From Actinoplanes lobatus (lineage in GTDB: Bacteria > Actinomycetota > Actinomycetes > Mycobacteriales > Micromonosporaceae): a stretch of DNA of 64,000 bases. The stretch is from positions 9,110,501 through 9,174,500 of the forward strand of contig NZ_JACHNC010000001.1 in assembly GCF_014205215.1 (NCBI RefSeq), in the 5' to 3' direction. The notes under the pieces are model-generated. The model saw only the letters and a list, made by a program, of their open reading frames with translations. It made no database searches and was not told the DNA's origin. Shown piece after piece: positions 7,728 through 15,987 of the stretch; within the stretch, counting starts at the first letter, position 1; each line of letters begins with the position of its first letter. A program made the translations under genes and the position numbers.

Positions 7728-10429
7728 GCCACCGCGGCGGTCTGTCTCGCGGCCCGCCGCCGGAAGACCGCCTTACGGATCTCGGTCGGCAGGATCACGA
7801 TCGAGCCGGCCACCAGGCAGATCAGCCACTGACCCAGGTCCAGGCTGGTGGTGTTCAGGATCCTCTGGAACAGACCCAGCTCGGTGCCCAGCACGATGGC
7901 GGCCGCCGACATCCCGGTGGTGATCAGGAACCGCCGGTCGTCGAAGGTCTCCAGGCTGAACACCGACCGCAGTTCACTGCGCGCGGTGAGCGAGAAGGTC
8001 AGGTTGGCGATCGAGAAGGCGGTCAGGCCCATGGTGCGGCCCGGGTCCAGGCCGTACCTGTCGTCGGCCCACCAGATCACCGCGAGGGTGACCACGCCCA
8101 TCACCAGGCCGACGAAGCTCAGCCAGCCCAGCGAGCTGCGGCTCAGCAGCGGCTCGTCGGACTTGCGCGGCTTGCGCTGCATGATGTCGGCCTCGGCCTT
8201 GCCGTAGCCGAGCCCCACGGCCTGGAACACCTGCGTGGTGAAGTTGAGCCACAGGGTCTGGAGGGGCACGAACGGCACGCCGGAGGCGATGTTGAAGATG
8301 CTCGACGCGAGGAACGTGACGACCATGCCGATCAGTACGCCGATCTGGAAGAAGATGTACTTCTTCAGGTTGGCGTAGAGGGCCCGGCCCAGCTCGACGG
8401 CCTTCACGATGGTGGCGAAGTCGTCGTCGGTGAGGATCATGGCGGCGGCCTCTTTGCTGACCTCGGTGCCGGTGATCCCCATCGCGATGCCGATGTCCGC
8501 CTTCTTCAGCGCCGGCGCGTCGTTCACGCCGTCGCCGGTCATCGCGACGATGTGGCCCTTGCGCTTGAGCACCTCGACGAGGCGTACCTTGTGCTCCGGG
8601 GTGACCCGGGCGATCACGCCGATCCCGTCGATCTCCCGGTCCACCTCCTCGTCGCTCATCGCGCCGAACTCGGCGCCGGTGATCGCCCGGCCGCGGATGC
8701 CCAGCTTGCCGGCGATGGCCGCGGCGGTGACCGCGTGGTCGCCGGTGATCATGCGGACCTCGATGCCGGCCGCGTGCGCCTGGGTGATCGCGGCCTGGGC
8801 CTGCGGGCGGGGCGGGTCGACGATGCCGATCAGCGCCAGCGGGGTCAGGTCGTCGAGCAGGGTGAGCAGGTCGGCGGCCGGGTCGAAGGTCGCCGGGTCG
8901 AAGTCGCGGCGGGCGGTGGCCAGCACCCGCAGCCCCTGCCGGGCCAGGCGGGTGTTCTCGGCCAGATATTTCACGCCCATCTCGTCGGTCACCGTCGAGC
9001 GGGCCAGCACCTGGTCCGGCGCGCCCTTGACGAAGCAGCGGATCACCTCGGCTCCGTCCGGGCCGGTCATCCGGTGGAAGGTCGCCATCATCTTGTACGC
9101 CGCGTCGAACGGCAGCTCGGCCACCCGCGGGTACCGTTCCCGGGTGGTCACCGAGTCGATGCCGCCCTTCTCGGCGAGCACCACCAGCGCGCCCTCGGTC
9201 GGGTCGCCGATCAGGTTGCCGTCGTTGACCACCGCGTCCGAGGCCAGCACCATCGGCAGCAGGTATTCCTCGAGGTCGACCTCTCCCTCGCCGGCCACCC
9301 GCTTGATCACGCCGTCGATCGAGTAGCCGCCGCCGGAGATGGTGTAGCGGTGCCCCGGGATGGCCATCTCGATCGCGGTCATCTGGTTGAGCGTCAGCGT
9401 GCCGGTCTTGTCGGAGTTGATCGCCGAGGTGGAGCCGAGCGTCTCGGTCGAGCGCAACCGCTTCACGATCGCGTTGGACTTGGCCAGCATCTGCGTGCCG
9501 AGCGACAGGATCGTGGTGACCACGGCGGGCAGACCGGTCGGGATGGCCGACACGGCGAACGCCACCGCCGCGGTGAACACCACGGTGAACGCATTGCCCC
9601 GGGCCAGGTTGATGATCACCGAGGCCACCAGGGCGAAACCGGCGATCACCAGGATCTGGTTGGTGAGCTTGCTGAGCTGCCGGGTGAGCGGCGTGTCCGC
9701 GTCCTTCTCGGTCTGGAGCATGCCGGAGATCCGGCCGACCTCGGTGGTCATGCCGGTCGCGGTGACCAGCAGCTCGCCCGTGCCGCGGGTGACGTTGGTG
9801 TTCATGTAGGCCATGTCGGACCGGTCGCCCAGCGCGGTGTCGGCCGACTGGACCGGGTCCACGTCCTTGGCCACCGGCAGGCTCTCACCGGTCAGCGCCG
9901 ACTCGTCGATCTCCAGGGTGGCCGCGCGCAGCAGGCGCCCGTCGGCCGGCACCACGTCGCCGGCCTCCATCACCACCACGTCCCCGGGGACCAGCTCCTC
10001 GGCGGGCACCTCGGCCAGCGCGCCGTCCCGGCGTACCTTGGCCTTGATGATCATCATCTTCTGGAGGGCGTCGATGGCGGCCGCCGCCTTGCCCTCCTGC
10101 TGCAGGCCCAGCGCCGCGTTCAGCAGCGTCAGGGCGATCAGCATGATGCCGGTGCCCCACTGCTTGAGCGGGTAGAGGCTACCGATACCGGCGGCCAGCA
10201 GGACCAGCTGCATCGGGTCCGCGTACTGCCGGAGGAAGGCGCGCCACCACGGCTCCTTCTTCGCCTCGGCGAAACGGTTCGGGCCGTACCTCTCGCGCCG
10301 GATTACCACCTCCTCGGCGCTCAGGCCGCGCTGCCCGTCGACCTTCTCGGCCGCGAGGGCCTCAGGAACCGACAGCACATGGAACGCGGGCTCCTCACCC
10401 GCGTCCGGTGGAGACGTCATGGTCGCCAT
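7724..10429 (-). CDS. cation-translocating P2-type ATPase with a non-canonical ion site
   Basis: A 901-residue P-type ATPase starting at ATG 10429 behind GGAGGG. The N-terminal cation-ATPase domain covers about residues 10-80. The actuator motif is TGES (180-183), the phosphorylation site is SDKTGTLT with Asp340, and the hinge motif is TGDGVNDAP (631-639). Ten helices are expected. Layout and length match SERCA/PMR1-like P2 pumps. The usual Ca2+ ligands are missing, however: M4 reads IPTGL (Thr298) where SERCA has IPEGL, M5 has Leu699 and Met702 at the Asn768 and Glu771 positions, and M6 reads NFTTQ (Gln733) where SERCA has NLVTD. The transported species is therefore unknown. M. tuberculosis CtpF, a P2 ATPase, belongs to the DosR dormancy regulon, which fits the setting. 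Confidence 0.92.
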   Translation of the reverse strand: MATMTSPPDAGEEPAFHVLSVPEALAAEKVDGQRGLSAEEVVIRRERYGPNRFAEAKKEPWWRAFLRQYADPMQLVLLAAGIGSLYPLKQWGTGIMLIALTLLNAALGLQQEGKAAAAIDALQKMMIIKAKVRRDGALAEVPAEELVPGDVVVMEAGDVVPADGRLLRAATLEIDESALTGESLPVAKDVDPVQSADTALGDRSDMAYMNTNVTRGTGELLVTATGMTTEVGRISGMLQTEKDADTPLTRQLSKLTNQILVIAGFALVASVIINLARGNAFTVVFTAAVAFAVSAIPTGLPAVVTTILSLGTQMLAKSNAIVKRLRSTETLGSTSAINSDKTGTLTLNQMTAIEMAIPGHRYTISGGGYSIDGVIKRVAGEGEVDLEEYLLPMVLASDAVVNDGNLIGDPTEGALVVLAEKGGIDSVTTRERYPRVAELPFDAAYKMMATFHRMTGPDGAEVIRCFVKGAPDQVLARSTVTDEMGVKYLAENTRLARQGLRVLATARRDFDPATFDPAADLLTLLDDLTPLALIGIVDPPRPQAQAAITQAHAAGIEVRMITGDHAVTAAAIAGKLGIRGRAITGAEFGAMSDEEVDREIDGIGVIARVTPEHKVRLVEVLKRKGHIVAMTGDGVNDAPALKKADIGIAMGITGTEVSKEAAAMILTDDDFATIVKAVELGRALYANLKKYIFFQIGVLIGMVVTFLASSIFNIASGVPFVPLQTLWLNFTTQVFQAVGLGYGKAEADIMQRKPRKSDEPLLSRSSLGWLSFVGLVMGVVTLAVIWWADDRYGLDPGRTMGLTAFSIANLTFSLTARSELRSVFSLETFDDRRFLITTGMSAAAIVLGTELGLFQRILNTTSLDLGQWLICLVAGSIVILPTEIRKAVFRRRAARQTAAVA

Positions 10430-10453
10430 ATCATCCCTCCGGGGTGAAGATCC

Positions 10454-10951
10454 TCAGCGGTACGGACGGGGGTAGGGCCGGGGCGCCGGATGGACGGCCA
10501 CCGGCACGATCGCGGTCTTGGCGGTTCCGGCGACCAGCGAGCCGATCGCGACGCCGAGAATGAAGTTGAGCCCGGCCGTGAAGATCCGGGAGCCGAGCGA
10601 CTCGTCGGTGACGAACGGCGCGAGCATCGCCACCACGGTGGCCAGGGCCATGACCCAGCCGAAGAACCGCATCGGCCGGGGCGTGGTGATGATCAGCACA
10701 TGGATCAGGCCGGTCGCGGCGAGCGCGGCCAGCGCGGCGCCCAGGGCGTACCAGCCGGTGGAGGCGTCACCCCAGGCGCCCTGGCCTTTCGGGGCGAGCA
10801 CGTCGACGTTGAACAGGCCGCGGCCGAGCAGGACGCCGGCGATCGCGATGAGGGCGGCCACAGCCGCGGTGGCCGCGCCACCGGCCCACAGTTTTCCAGC
10901 GTTCACGGTGGGACTCGGCCGGGGGTCAGTCGGCGCGTTATAGCCGGTCAT
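10454..10951 (-). CDS. DUF6069 family membrane protein
   Basis: A 165-residue protein. The start is ATG 10951, just after TTGAGGAGG; an in-frame extension to 11017 would run into the upstream palindrome. A 20-residue polar head is followed by four hydrophobic helices, near residues 22-42, 67-88, 97-117 and 124-144, and a Pro/Arg-rich tail (APRPYPRPYR). This matches DUF6069, a small four-helix actinobacterial family with no assigned role. It is the first gene of the operon DUF6069 / P-type ATPase / helical protein / RDD, with a 24-base gap to the ATPase. Confidence 0.75.
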   Translation of the reverse strand: MTGYNAPTDPRPSPTVNAGKLWAGGAATAAVAALIAIAGVLLGRGLFNVDVLAPKGQGAWGDASTGWYALGAALAALAATGLIHVLIITTPRPMRFFGWVMALATVVAMLAPFVTDESLGSRIFTAGLNFILGVAIGSLVAGTAKTAIVPVAVHPAPRPYPRPYR

Positions 10952-11013
10952 GTAGTCCTCCTCAAGGACGCGGGCTACCGTCCCGAGCGTCGCCACGGCG
11001 GCTTCCCGGCACC

Positions 11014-11030
11014 TCATCCGGCATGGATGA
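11014..11030. promoter_or_regulatory. palindromic operator candidate, copy 4
   Basis: Perfect palindrome TCATCC-GGCAT-GGATGA, with the flanks GGCACC and AAC shared with copy 3. It lies 62 bp upstream of the DUF6069 start at 10951 and 109 bp upstream of the divergent gene at 11140. Confidence 0.65.
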
Positions 11031-11139
11031 ACGTCCCGTCAAGATCAACTGATCGGCCGAATTCATCACATGGTTACCGGCTGGTCATCGACGTAACGTT
11101 GCTGGTCAGAACCCCGCCGCCCCCGGTACGAGGAGTCCG

Positions 11140-12387
11140 ATGTTCCACCGCACCACCGCCGACCCGTCCCTGCGCCGCGGCATCACCCAGCAACGCCTCG
11201 GCCGTCGCGACGCGCTCCGGATCGGTGGCCTGTCCGCGCTCGGCGCGGCACTGGCCGCGTGCGGTGTCCCCGGCCAGGTCCAGCCGGAGGCGAACCCGGG
11301 CTCCACGCTCGAGACCTTCTGGGAGGGCCGGAAGCAGAACGGCACGGTCGACTTCGCCAACTGGCCCCTCTACATGGACCCGTCGAAGCCGGAGCTCGCG
11401 AAGTTCACCAGGCGGACCGGCATCACGGTGAACTACGAAGAGGTCATCCAGGAGATGGGCCCCTGGTTCGCCAAGGTGCAGCCGCAGCTCTCGGCCGGCA
11501 AGCCGATCGGCTACGACCTGATGGTAATCACCAACGGCATCCAGTTCGGCCGTTTCCTCTCAGCCGGCTTCCTGGCGCCGCTCGACCACACCCGCCTGCC
11601 GAACTTCGCCGAGAACGCCGCCGCGAAGTACACCGAGGAGTCGTTCGACCCGGCCAACGTGTTCAGCGTGCCGTGGGCCTCCGGGATCACCGGCATCGCC
11701 TACGACCCGGACAAGGTCGACGGCCCCGTCACCAGCCTCGCCGACCTGTGGAACCCGCGGTACAAGGGCAAGGTCGGCATGATGTCCGACGTCACCGAGC
11801 TGGCCAACTTCGGCATGCTGGCGGCCGGCATCACCCCCGGGCGGTCCACCGAGGCCGACTGGCGCCAGGCCGCCGCCAAGCTGCGCCAGCAGAAGGACGC
11901 CGGCATCGTCCGCAACTACTACGAACAGGACTACCTCGACGCCCTCGGCAAGGGCGAGATCTGGATCTCGCAGGCCTGGTCCGGGGACATCTTCCAGAAG
12001 AACATCTCCGACGGTACGAACTTGAAGTTCGTCATCCCGGACGAGGGCGGAACCATCTGGACCGACAACCTCGCGATCCCGGTGACCGCCGCCAACCCGG
12101 TCGACGCCCTCATGCTGATCGACTTCTTCTACGAGGTGGAGAACGCGGCGTCCCTGGCCGGGTACATCAACTACGTCTGCCCGGTCCCGGCCGCCCAGGA
12201 ACAGCTGCGCAAGGACGCCGCCACCCAGTCCGGCGACGACCGCACCTACCTGGAGGCGGTCGCGAACAGCTCCCTGGTCTTCCCGAGCGACGCCGACTAC
12301 GACCGCCTGCACTACTACGCCAGCTTCAACACGGCCGAGGAGCAGCAGACCTTCGCCAAGATCTTCGACCCCATCGTCCTGAGCTGA
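11140..12387 (+). CDS. ABC transporter substrate-binding lipoprotein, spermidine/putrescine type
   Basis: A 415-residue protein starting at ATG 11140 behind GAGGAG. The N-terminus carries GRRDALRIGG followed by a hydrophobic stretch and a lipobox-like LAACG, so export as a lipoprotein, possibly through Tat, is likely. The mature part resembles PotD/PotF-type periplasmic binding proteins (NWPLYMDP, FSVPWASGITGIAYDP, ISQAWSGD). Polyamines are the usual ligands of this group, but specificity is inferred. No permease or ATPase gene adjoins it: upstream is the divergent DUF6069 operon and downstream a 2 kb repeat island. It must either use components encoded elsewhere or be an orphan. Confidence 0.85.
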   Translation: MFHRTTADPSLRRGITQQRLGRRDALRIGGLSALGAALAACGVPGQVQPEANPGSTLETFWEGRKQNGTVDFANWPLYMDPSKPELAKFTRRTGITVNYEEVIQEMGPWFAKVQPQLSAGKPIGYDLMVITNGIQFGRFLSAGFLAPLDHTRLPNFAENAAAKYTEESFDPANVFSVPWASGITGIAYDPDKVDGPVTSLADLWNPRYKGKVGMMSDVTELANFGMLAAGITPGRSTEADWRQAAAKLRQQKDAGIVRNYYEQDYLDALGKGEIWISQAWSGDIFQKNISDGTNLKFVIPDEGGTIWTDNLAIPVTAANPVDALMLIDFFYEVENAASLAGYINYVCPVPAAQEQLRKDAATQSGDDRTYLEAVANSSLVFPSDADYDRLHYYASFNTAEEQQTFAKIFDPIVLS

Positions 12388-12519
12388 TCCCGCCAGGTCC
12401 GCCTTCCGGCTCCATTTTCCGGTACGCGTGTCCCCGTGCCCGTCTCATCAGGACCGTTCCGTCCGGTCGGCGCGCGCTCACTGCCCACTCCGGCCCGTGC
12501 CGCGCCCGCCGGGCGTAGA

Positions 12520-13070
12520 TCGGTCGGCCACCCCCACGGGTGCCGCCACTCGCGCCGGGCGGGTGGTTGCGCTTCGTGCATGCCAGGCAACCTGGGCGTT
12601 GCTCCCAGCCGTCACGCCGCTCGCGCCAGCCGGGTAGTTGCGGTGGTGCTCGCCAGGCAACCGTGCCGCCGCTCCCGGCCATCACGCCAGTCGCTCCGGG
12701 CGCGCGGTTGCGGTCACGCTTCCCAGGCAACCGTGCCGCCGCTCCCGGCCATCACGCCAGTCGCTCCGGGCGCGCGGTTGCGGTCACGCTTCCCAGGCAA
12801 CCGTGCCGCCGCTCCCGGCCATCACGCCAGTCGCTCCGGGCGCGCGGTTGCGGTCACGCTTCCCAGGCAACCGTGCCGCCGCTCCCGGCCATCACGCCAG
12901 TCGCTCCGGGCGCGCGGTTGCGGTCATGCTTCCCAGGCATCGGGGCTGCCTGCTCGCGGCCGTCACGCCGGGCACCCTGAGTGGGTGGTCGCAGTTTTGC
13001 TTCCCAGGCAACCGTGCCGCTGCTCCCGGCCGTCACGCCGCTCGCGCCACGCGGGTGGTGGCGCTTGATA
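12520..13070 (+). repeat. tandem array of 70 bp units, left array
   Basis: Four contiguous 70 bp units at 12661-12730, 12731-12800, 12801-12870 and 12871-12940 are identical except for one C-to-T change in the last. More divergent units flank them at about 12521-12660 and 12941-13070. Each junction holds CGGTTGC, a 15-base loop, then GCAACCG, so every unit can form a small hairpin. Units abut without spacers, so this is not a CRISPR. Open frames through it are repeat artefacts. Confidence 0.9.
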
Positions 13071-13421
13071 CCGGTCGCGCCACGGAAACCCGCCGAACGT
13101 CACCAACCGTGACCGCGATCTTGGGCGCATGAGGGTGCCTGGTACATCCGTGCTGTTCTGGAGCCTGTTTCTCGGTTGTGGGTGGCCGCGATGTCGAGTC
13201 ACGCAGTCGGATGGCTGCGGCGTCATCCCGACTCGCCGGCGATCTTGGGCGATGGCGGCTGTCGGGCCGATCTTGATTCCTGGCTGTTGTCCGGCGGCCA
13301 ATCATCGCCCATGATCTATTTCTGCTGGAAGACCTTGGGGTATCGGATACATCCGGGAGTCTTCTTCTTGGCTGCCTACGGCCGAATCCGCAATCCCTCG
13401 CAGCAGGACGCGCCACCCGGA

Positions 13422-13473
13422 GCGATCTTGAACGATTTACCACCCGGGGCGGTGGTAAATCGTTCAAGATCGC
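13422..13473. repeat. perfect 23 bp inverted repeat (long hairpin)
   Basis: The arm at 13422-13444 (begins GCGATCTTGAACG) and its exact reverse complement at 13451-13473 are separated by CGGGGC. The arms are noticeably less GC-rich than the surroundings. It could be a strong stem-loop in RNA, a cruciform in DNA, or a protein site. It lies near the centre of the inverted island. Confidence 0.85.
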
Positions 13474-13980
13474 ACAACAGCGGCACGCAAAGCGGGCGAA
13501 ACGGGCGACTGTCTCCAGTGAAAGCCCCATTTCCGCCCAGCGCGGCGGACGGCGCCCCCATTTGGCGGTTCGCCCGACCGGGCGCTTGACGGAGAACCGC
13601 GAACGCCCAAGAAGGAGACTCCCGGATGGCCACAATGGCGCAAGATCCCGCGCTCGGTGACGATCACCCAAGATCTACATCGATGCCTGCGGATGACTCG
13701 CGCGGCCGACGGTGACCGGCCTAACCTCGCGGCGAAGACGGGAAACACGCAAACAGGCGACTTGACATCCACCCCCGGCAACAACCGGGAAAGAGACCCT
13801 CTGGCCACCTCGATCTTCCACAAGAGCCGGTGAACCGGGTCCCTCGCTCACGCGGAGTTCCAGCCGGCCGGGCTTTCGGCGGTGAGCGCACACGAAAGCC
13901 GCCACGTGGGCGGCCATCGCCCCGATAGGCCACGTAGGCGACCACGACACCACCACCATGCGCGCCCACCCTCACGCAAG

Positions 13981-14262
13981 CGCGACCACCCACCCCGGGC
14001 GACCGACGCCACGGCCGGGAGCGGGCAGCCCTCGTGTCTGGGAAGCAAGACCGCGACCACCCACCCCGGGCGACCGACGCCACGGCCGGGAGCGGGCAGC
14101 CCCGTGCCTGGGAAGCAAGACCGCGACCACCCGCCCAGGGCGGCCGGCGCTACGGCTGGGAGCGGGCAGCCCCGATGCCTGGCCAGCAAACCGCGACCAC
14201 CCGCACCGGGCGAGCGGCGCTACGGCCGGGAGCGATCCGGGAGCACGGCCGGCAACACCGCG
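13981..14262 (-). repeat. tandem array of 70-71 bp units, right array in opposite orientation
   Basis: Units begin at 13981, 14052, 14123 and 14193, each starting GCGACCACCC, the last partial. Read on the minus strand they contain CTTCCCAGGCA and GCTCCCGGCC, the same words as the left array, so the two arrays are inverted relatives. These units have diverged more from one another than the left-array units have. Confidence 0.85.
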
Positions 14263-14458
14263 ACCGGCCGCCCGGCGTGACCGGAAGCAGGGCCGTGACC
14301 GGCGGCAGATCAGGAAGTGGCGGTCGGCCCGGCCTGCCCGGGCACCGATCTCAGCCCGGCGGGCGCGGCACAGGCCGGAGCAGGCGGTAGGCGCGCGCCG
14401 ACCGGAGGGGACGGCCCTGATGAAGGCGGGACGAGGACACGCGTACCGGGAAAGATCT

Positions 14459-14992
14459 TCAGGGGTTGAGGAGGCGGTGGGCCTCGGTGGCGACGGCGGG
14501 TGAGGTGACCGGCTCCCAGGCGGCGAAGAGGTCGGCGAAGTAGGCGCGGTTGGCGGTGAGCAGTGCCGGGTCCTGTTCCATGACGTCCAGCTCGTTGACG
14601 ATGGTGAGGTCCACGAACGGGGTGACCTGGTCCTCGTTGAGGCGGGTGACCTCGCCGGTGAAGCGGTCCGCGACCGTCCGGTTGGTGGCCAGGTCAGGCC
14701 ACGTCCGGTCGCGGTCGCACGACCCGTACAGATAGACGAGCTCTTCGGCGGCGGGGCCGATCAGGTCGCGCAGTGCCTCGCGTTCGCCCCAGAAGAGCAG
14801 GGCCAGGTCGAAGCCGTCGGTGCCGTACACCGCGTGGGTCAGGCCGGCGGACTGCGTGGCCGTCGTGTGCCCGAGGGCGCCGAGCCGTTCCTGGACCCGG
14901 CAAAGGTGGGCGTACAGTGTGCCGCCCGGATGCCGCACGGTCTCCGTCCCGTGTGAGCGCAGCCATGCCCGTACCTCTGCTTCGGTCTGCAT
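14459..14992 (-). CDS. DUF6817 domain protein (HD-like)
   Basis: A 177-residue soluble protein starting at ATG 14992. TAGGGT lies eight bases before the ATG, so it may be leaderless. Motifs RHPGGTLYAHLCRV (about 20-33), GLTHAVYGTDGF (about 50-61) and ELVYLYGSCDRD (about 84-95) match DUF6817. The spaced His residues recall a degenerate HD phosphohydrolase fold, but no activity has been established. The C-terminal half carries DLTIVNELDVMEQDP. It is divergent from the S24-like gene at 15060, across about 67 bp. The stop lies immediately outside the repeat island. Confidence 0.75.
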   Translation of the reverse strand: MQTEAEVRAWLRSHGTETVRHPGGTLYAHLCRVQERLGALGHTTATQSAGLTHAVYGTDGFDLALLFWGEREALRDLIGPAAEELVYLYGSCDRDRTWPDLATNRTVADRFTGEVTRLNEDQVTPFVDLTIVNELDVMEQDPALLTANRAYFADLFAAWEPVTSPAVATEAHRLLNP

Positions 14993-15047
14993 GGAGAAGC
15001 ACCCTAGTAAGGATGATCCTCAATGCGCCATGAGCACGAAGTAAGCC

Positions 15048-15053
15048 GATAAT
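15048..15053 (+). promoter_or_regulatory. -10 element of a leaderless promoter
   Basis: GATAAT lies six bases upstream of the ATG at 15060, and there is no Shine-Dalgarno sequence. This spacing implies transcription starts at or next to the ATG, a common arrangement in actinobacteria. It would drive the S24-like / sigma / anti-sigma operon. Confidence 0.6.
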
Positions 15054-15059
15054 CACACT

Positions 15060-15407
15060 ATGGGGGCGTTGGACGCGGTAGCGGCACGGGTGGCGCAGGG
15101 GCAGGCGGCCGAGTTCCGGCCGCGCGGGAACTCGATGGTGCCGCTGGTCGGCAGCGGTGATCCGGTTCGGGTCGAGCCGGTGCGGCCGGAGACCGTGGAG
15201 GTCGGTGACATCGTGCTGGCCCGGGTCGCCGGCACCACGTACCTGCATCTGGTCTCCGCTGTGGACCACGCCCGCAAGCGGGTGCAGATCAGCAACAACC
15301 GTGGCCGGGTGAACGGCTGGACGAGCCACGCCCGGGTGTACGGCATCTGCGTGCGCGTCGCCGGTGTGCCACGCCCGAGAATTGCCGGGAAACAGCGGGC
15401 CGGGTGA
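15060..15407 (+). CDS. S24/S26-type (LexA/signal-peptidase fold) protein
   Basis: A 115-residue protein starting at ATG 15060. GNSMVPLVGSGD around residue 25 is the Ser-containing box of the LexA/UmuD/signal-peptidase fold, and GDIVLARVAGTTYLHLV (49-65) is the following strand pair. The general-base Lys of LexA should lie about 37 residues after the Ser; here the equivalent strand reads YLHLV with His63, and the next Lys is at 73. There is no DNA-binding or membrane domain. It may be an inactive S24 module. Sixteen bases downstream is an ECF sigma gene, so it may act in that sigma factor's control. Confidence 0.65.
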   Translation: MGALDAVAARVAQGQAAEFRPRGNSMVPLVGSGDPVRVEPVRPETVEVGDIVLARVAGTTYLHLVSAVDHARKRVQISNNRGRVNGWTSHARVYGICVRVAGVPRPRIAGKQRAG

Positions 15408-15423
15408 TGGACAGGTACCGGAT

Positions 15424-15987
15424 GTGAGGACATTGAAACCGGACCGGGAGTCGCGCTTCCGTGCGCTCTACGCCGACACCTATGCCGATGTGCTGCGGTT
15501 CGCCCAGCGCCGCGTGCATCCCAGCCACGCCGAGGACGTCGTGGCCGACACCTTCCTGGCCGCCTGGCGCCGGATGGACGTGGCGCCCCGCCGGCACGGC
15601 GACGCGCGGGCGTGGCTGTTCGGGATCGCCCGCAACTGTCTGCTCAACACCCGGCGTGGGCTGGGCCGGCAGGATGCCCTGGCGGTGCGGCTGGCCGAGG
15701 TGCGCCCGGTCGCCGGGGGCGCCGAGGACGCGGCGATCACCTGGCGCCTGGATCTGGCCACGGCGTGGCGCGGGCTGAGCGCCGCCGAGCAGGAGACCCT
15801 GGCGCTGACCGTGTTCGACGGGCTGGACTCGAAGCAGGCGGCGCGGGTGCTGGGCATCACCGCCACGTCGTACCGGCTGCGGTTGCTGCGGGCCCGCCGG
15901 GCTCTGCGCCGTGGCCTCGGACCCGATCCCGCCGAGGAGTCGCTGACCATCCTCGGACTCGACCCACGGATGGAGACCCGGCCGTGA
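15424..15987 (+). CDS. ECF-type RNA polymerase sigma factor
   Basis: About 187 residues. The start is taken as GTG 15424, shortly after the previous stop; the ribosome site is weak, and an in-frame ATG at 15364 lies inside the upstream gene. Region 2 is RFRALYADTYADVLRFAQRR through DTFLAAWRRMD, region 4 is LSAAEQETLALTVFDGL followed by AARVLGITATSYRLRLLRAR. This is the two-region plan of extracytoplasmic-function sigma factors. The stop overlaps the start of the membrane protein at 15984 by four bases (GTGA), typical of a sigma/anti-sigma pair. Confidence 0.9.
   Translation: MRTLKPDRESRFRALYADTYADVLRFAQRRVHPSHAEDVVADTFLAAWRRMDVAPRRHGDARAWLFGIARNCLLNTRRGLGRQDALAVRLAEVRPVAGGAEDAAITWRLDLATAWRGLSAAEQETLALTVFDGLDSKQAARVLGITATSYRLRLLRARRALRRGLGPDPAEESLTILGLDPRMETRP

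Larger units (their letters stand above)
12416..14453. repeat. 2 kb non-coding island built as an imperfect inverted repeat
   Basis: No convincing gene lies between 12388 and 14458. The outer ends are inverted copies of each other: about 12416-12524 on the plus strand matches 14345-14453 on the minus strand, both beginning near TCCGGTACGCGTGTCC and sharing CATCAGG, CCGGTCGGCGCGCGC and GTGCCGCGCCCGCCGGGC. Inside each end is a tandem array of 70-71 bp units in opposite orientation. The centre (about 13070-13960) contains further inverted repeats, including 13348-13376 against 13600-13628, and repeated GATCTTGGGCG words. I see no transposase, integrase or target duplication. Confidence 0.8.

Noticed and set aside
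7643..10447. A plus-strand open frame of 934 codons opposite the ATPase
   Set aside because: It is antisense to a complete P-type ATPase, has His/Gln/Arg-rich composition and no ribosome site or family resemblance.
12520..13070. CRISPR array
   Set aside because: Units are 70 bp, contiguous and identical, with no unique spacers and no cas genes in the window.
12436..13132. Overlapping open frames in the 70 bp repeat array as a repetitive protein
   Set aside because: The unit length 70 is not a multiple of three, so each frame shifts at every unit. There is no ribosome site and composition is not coding-like.
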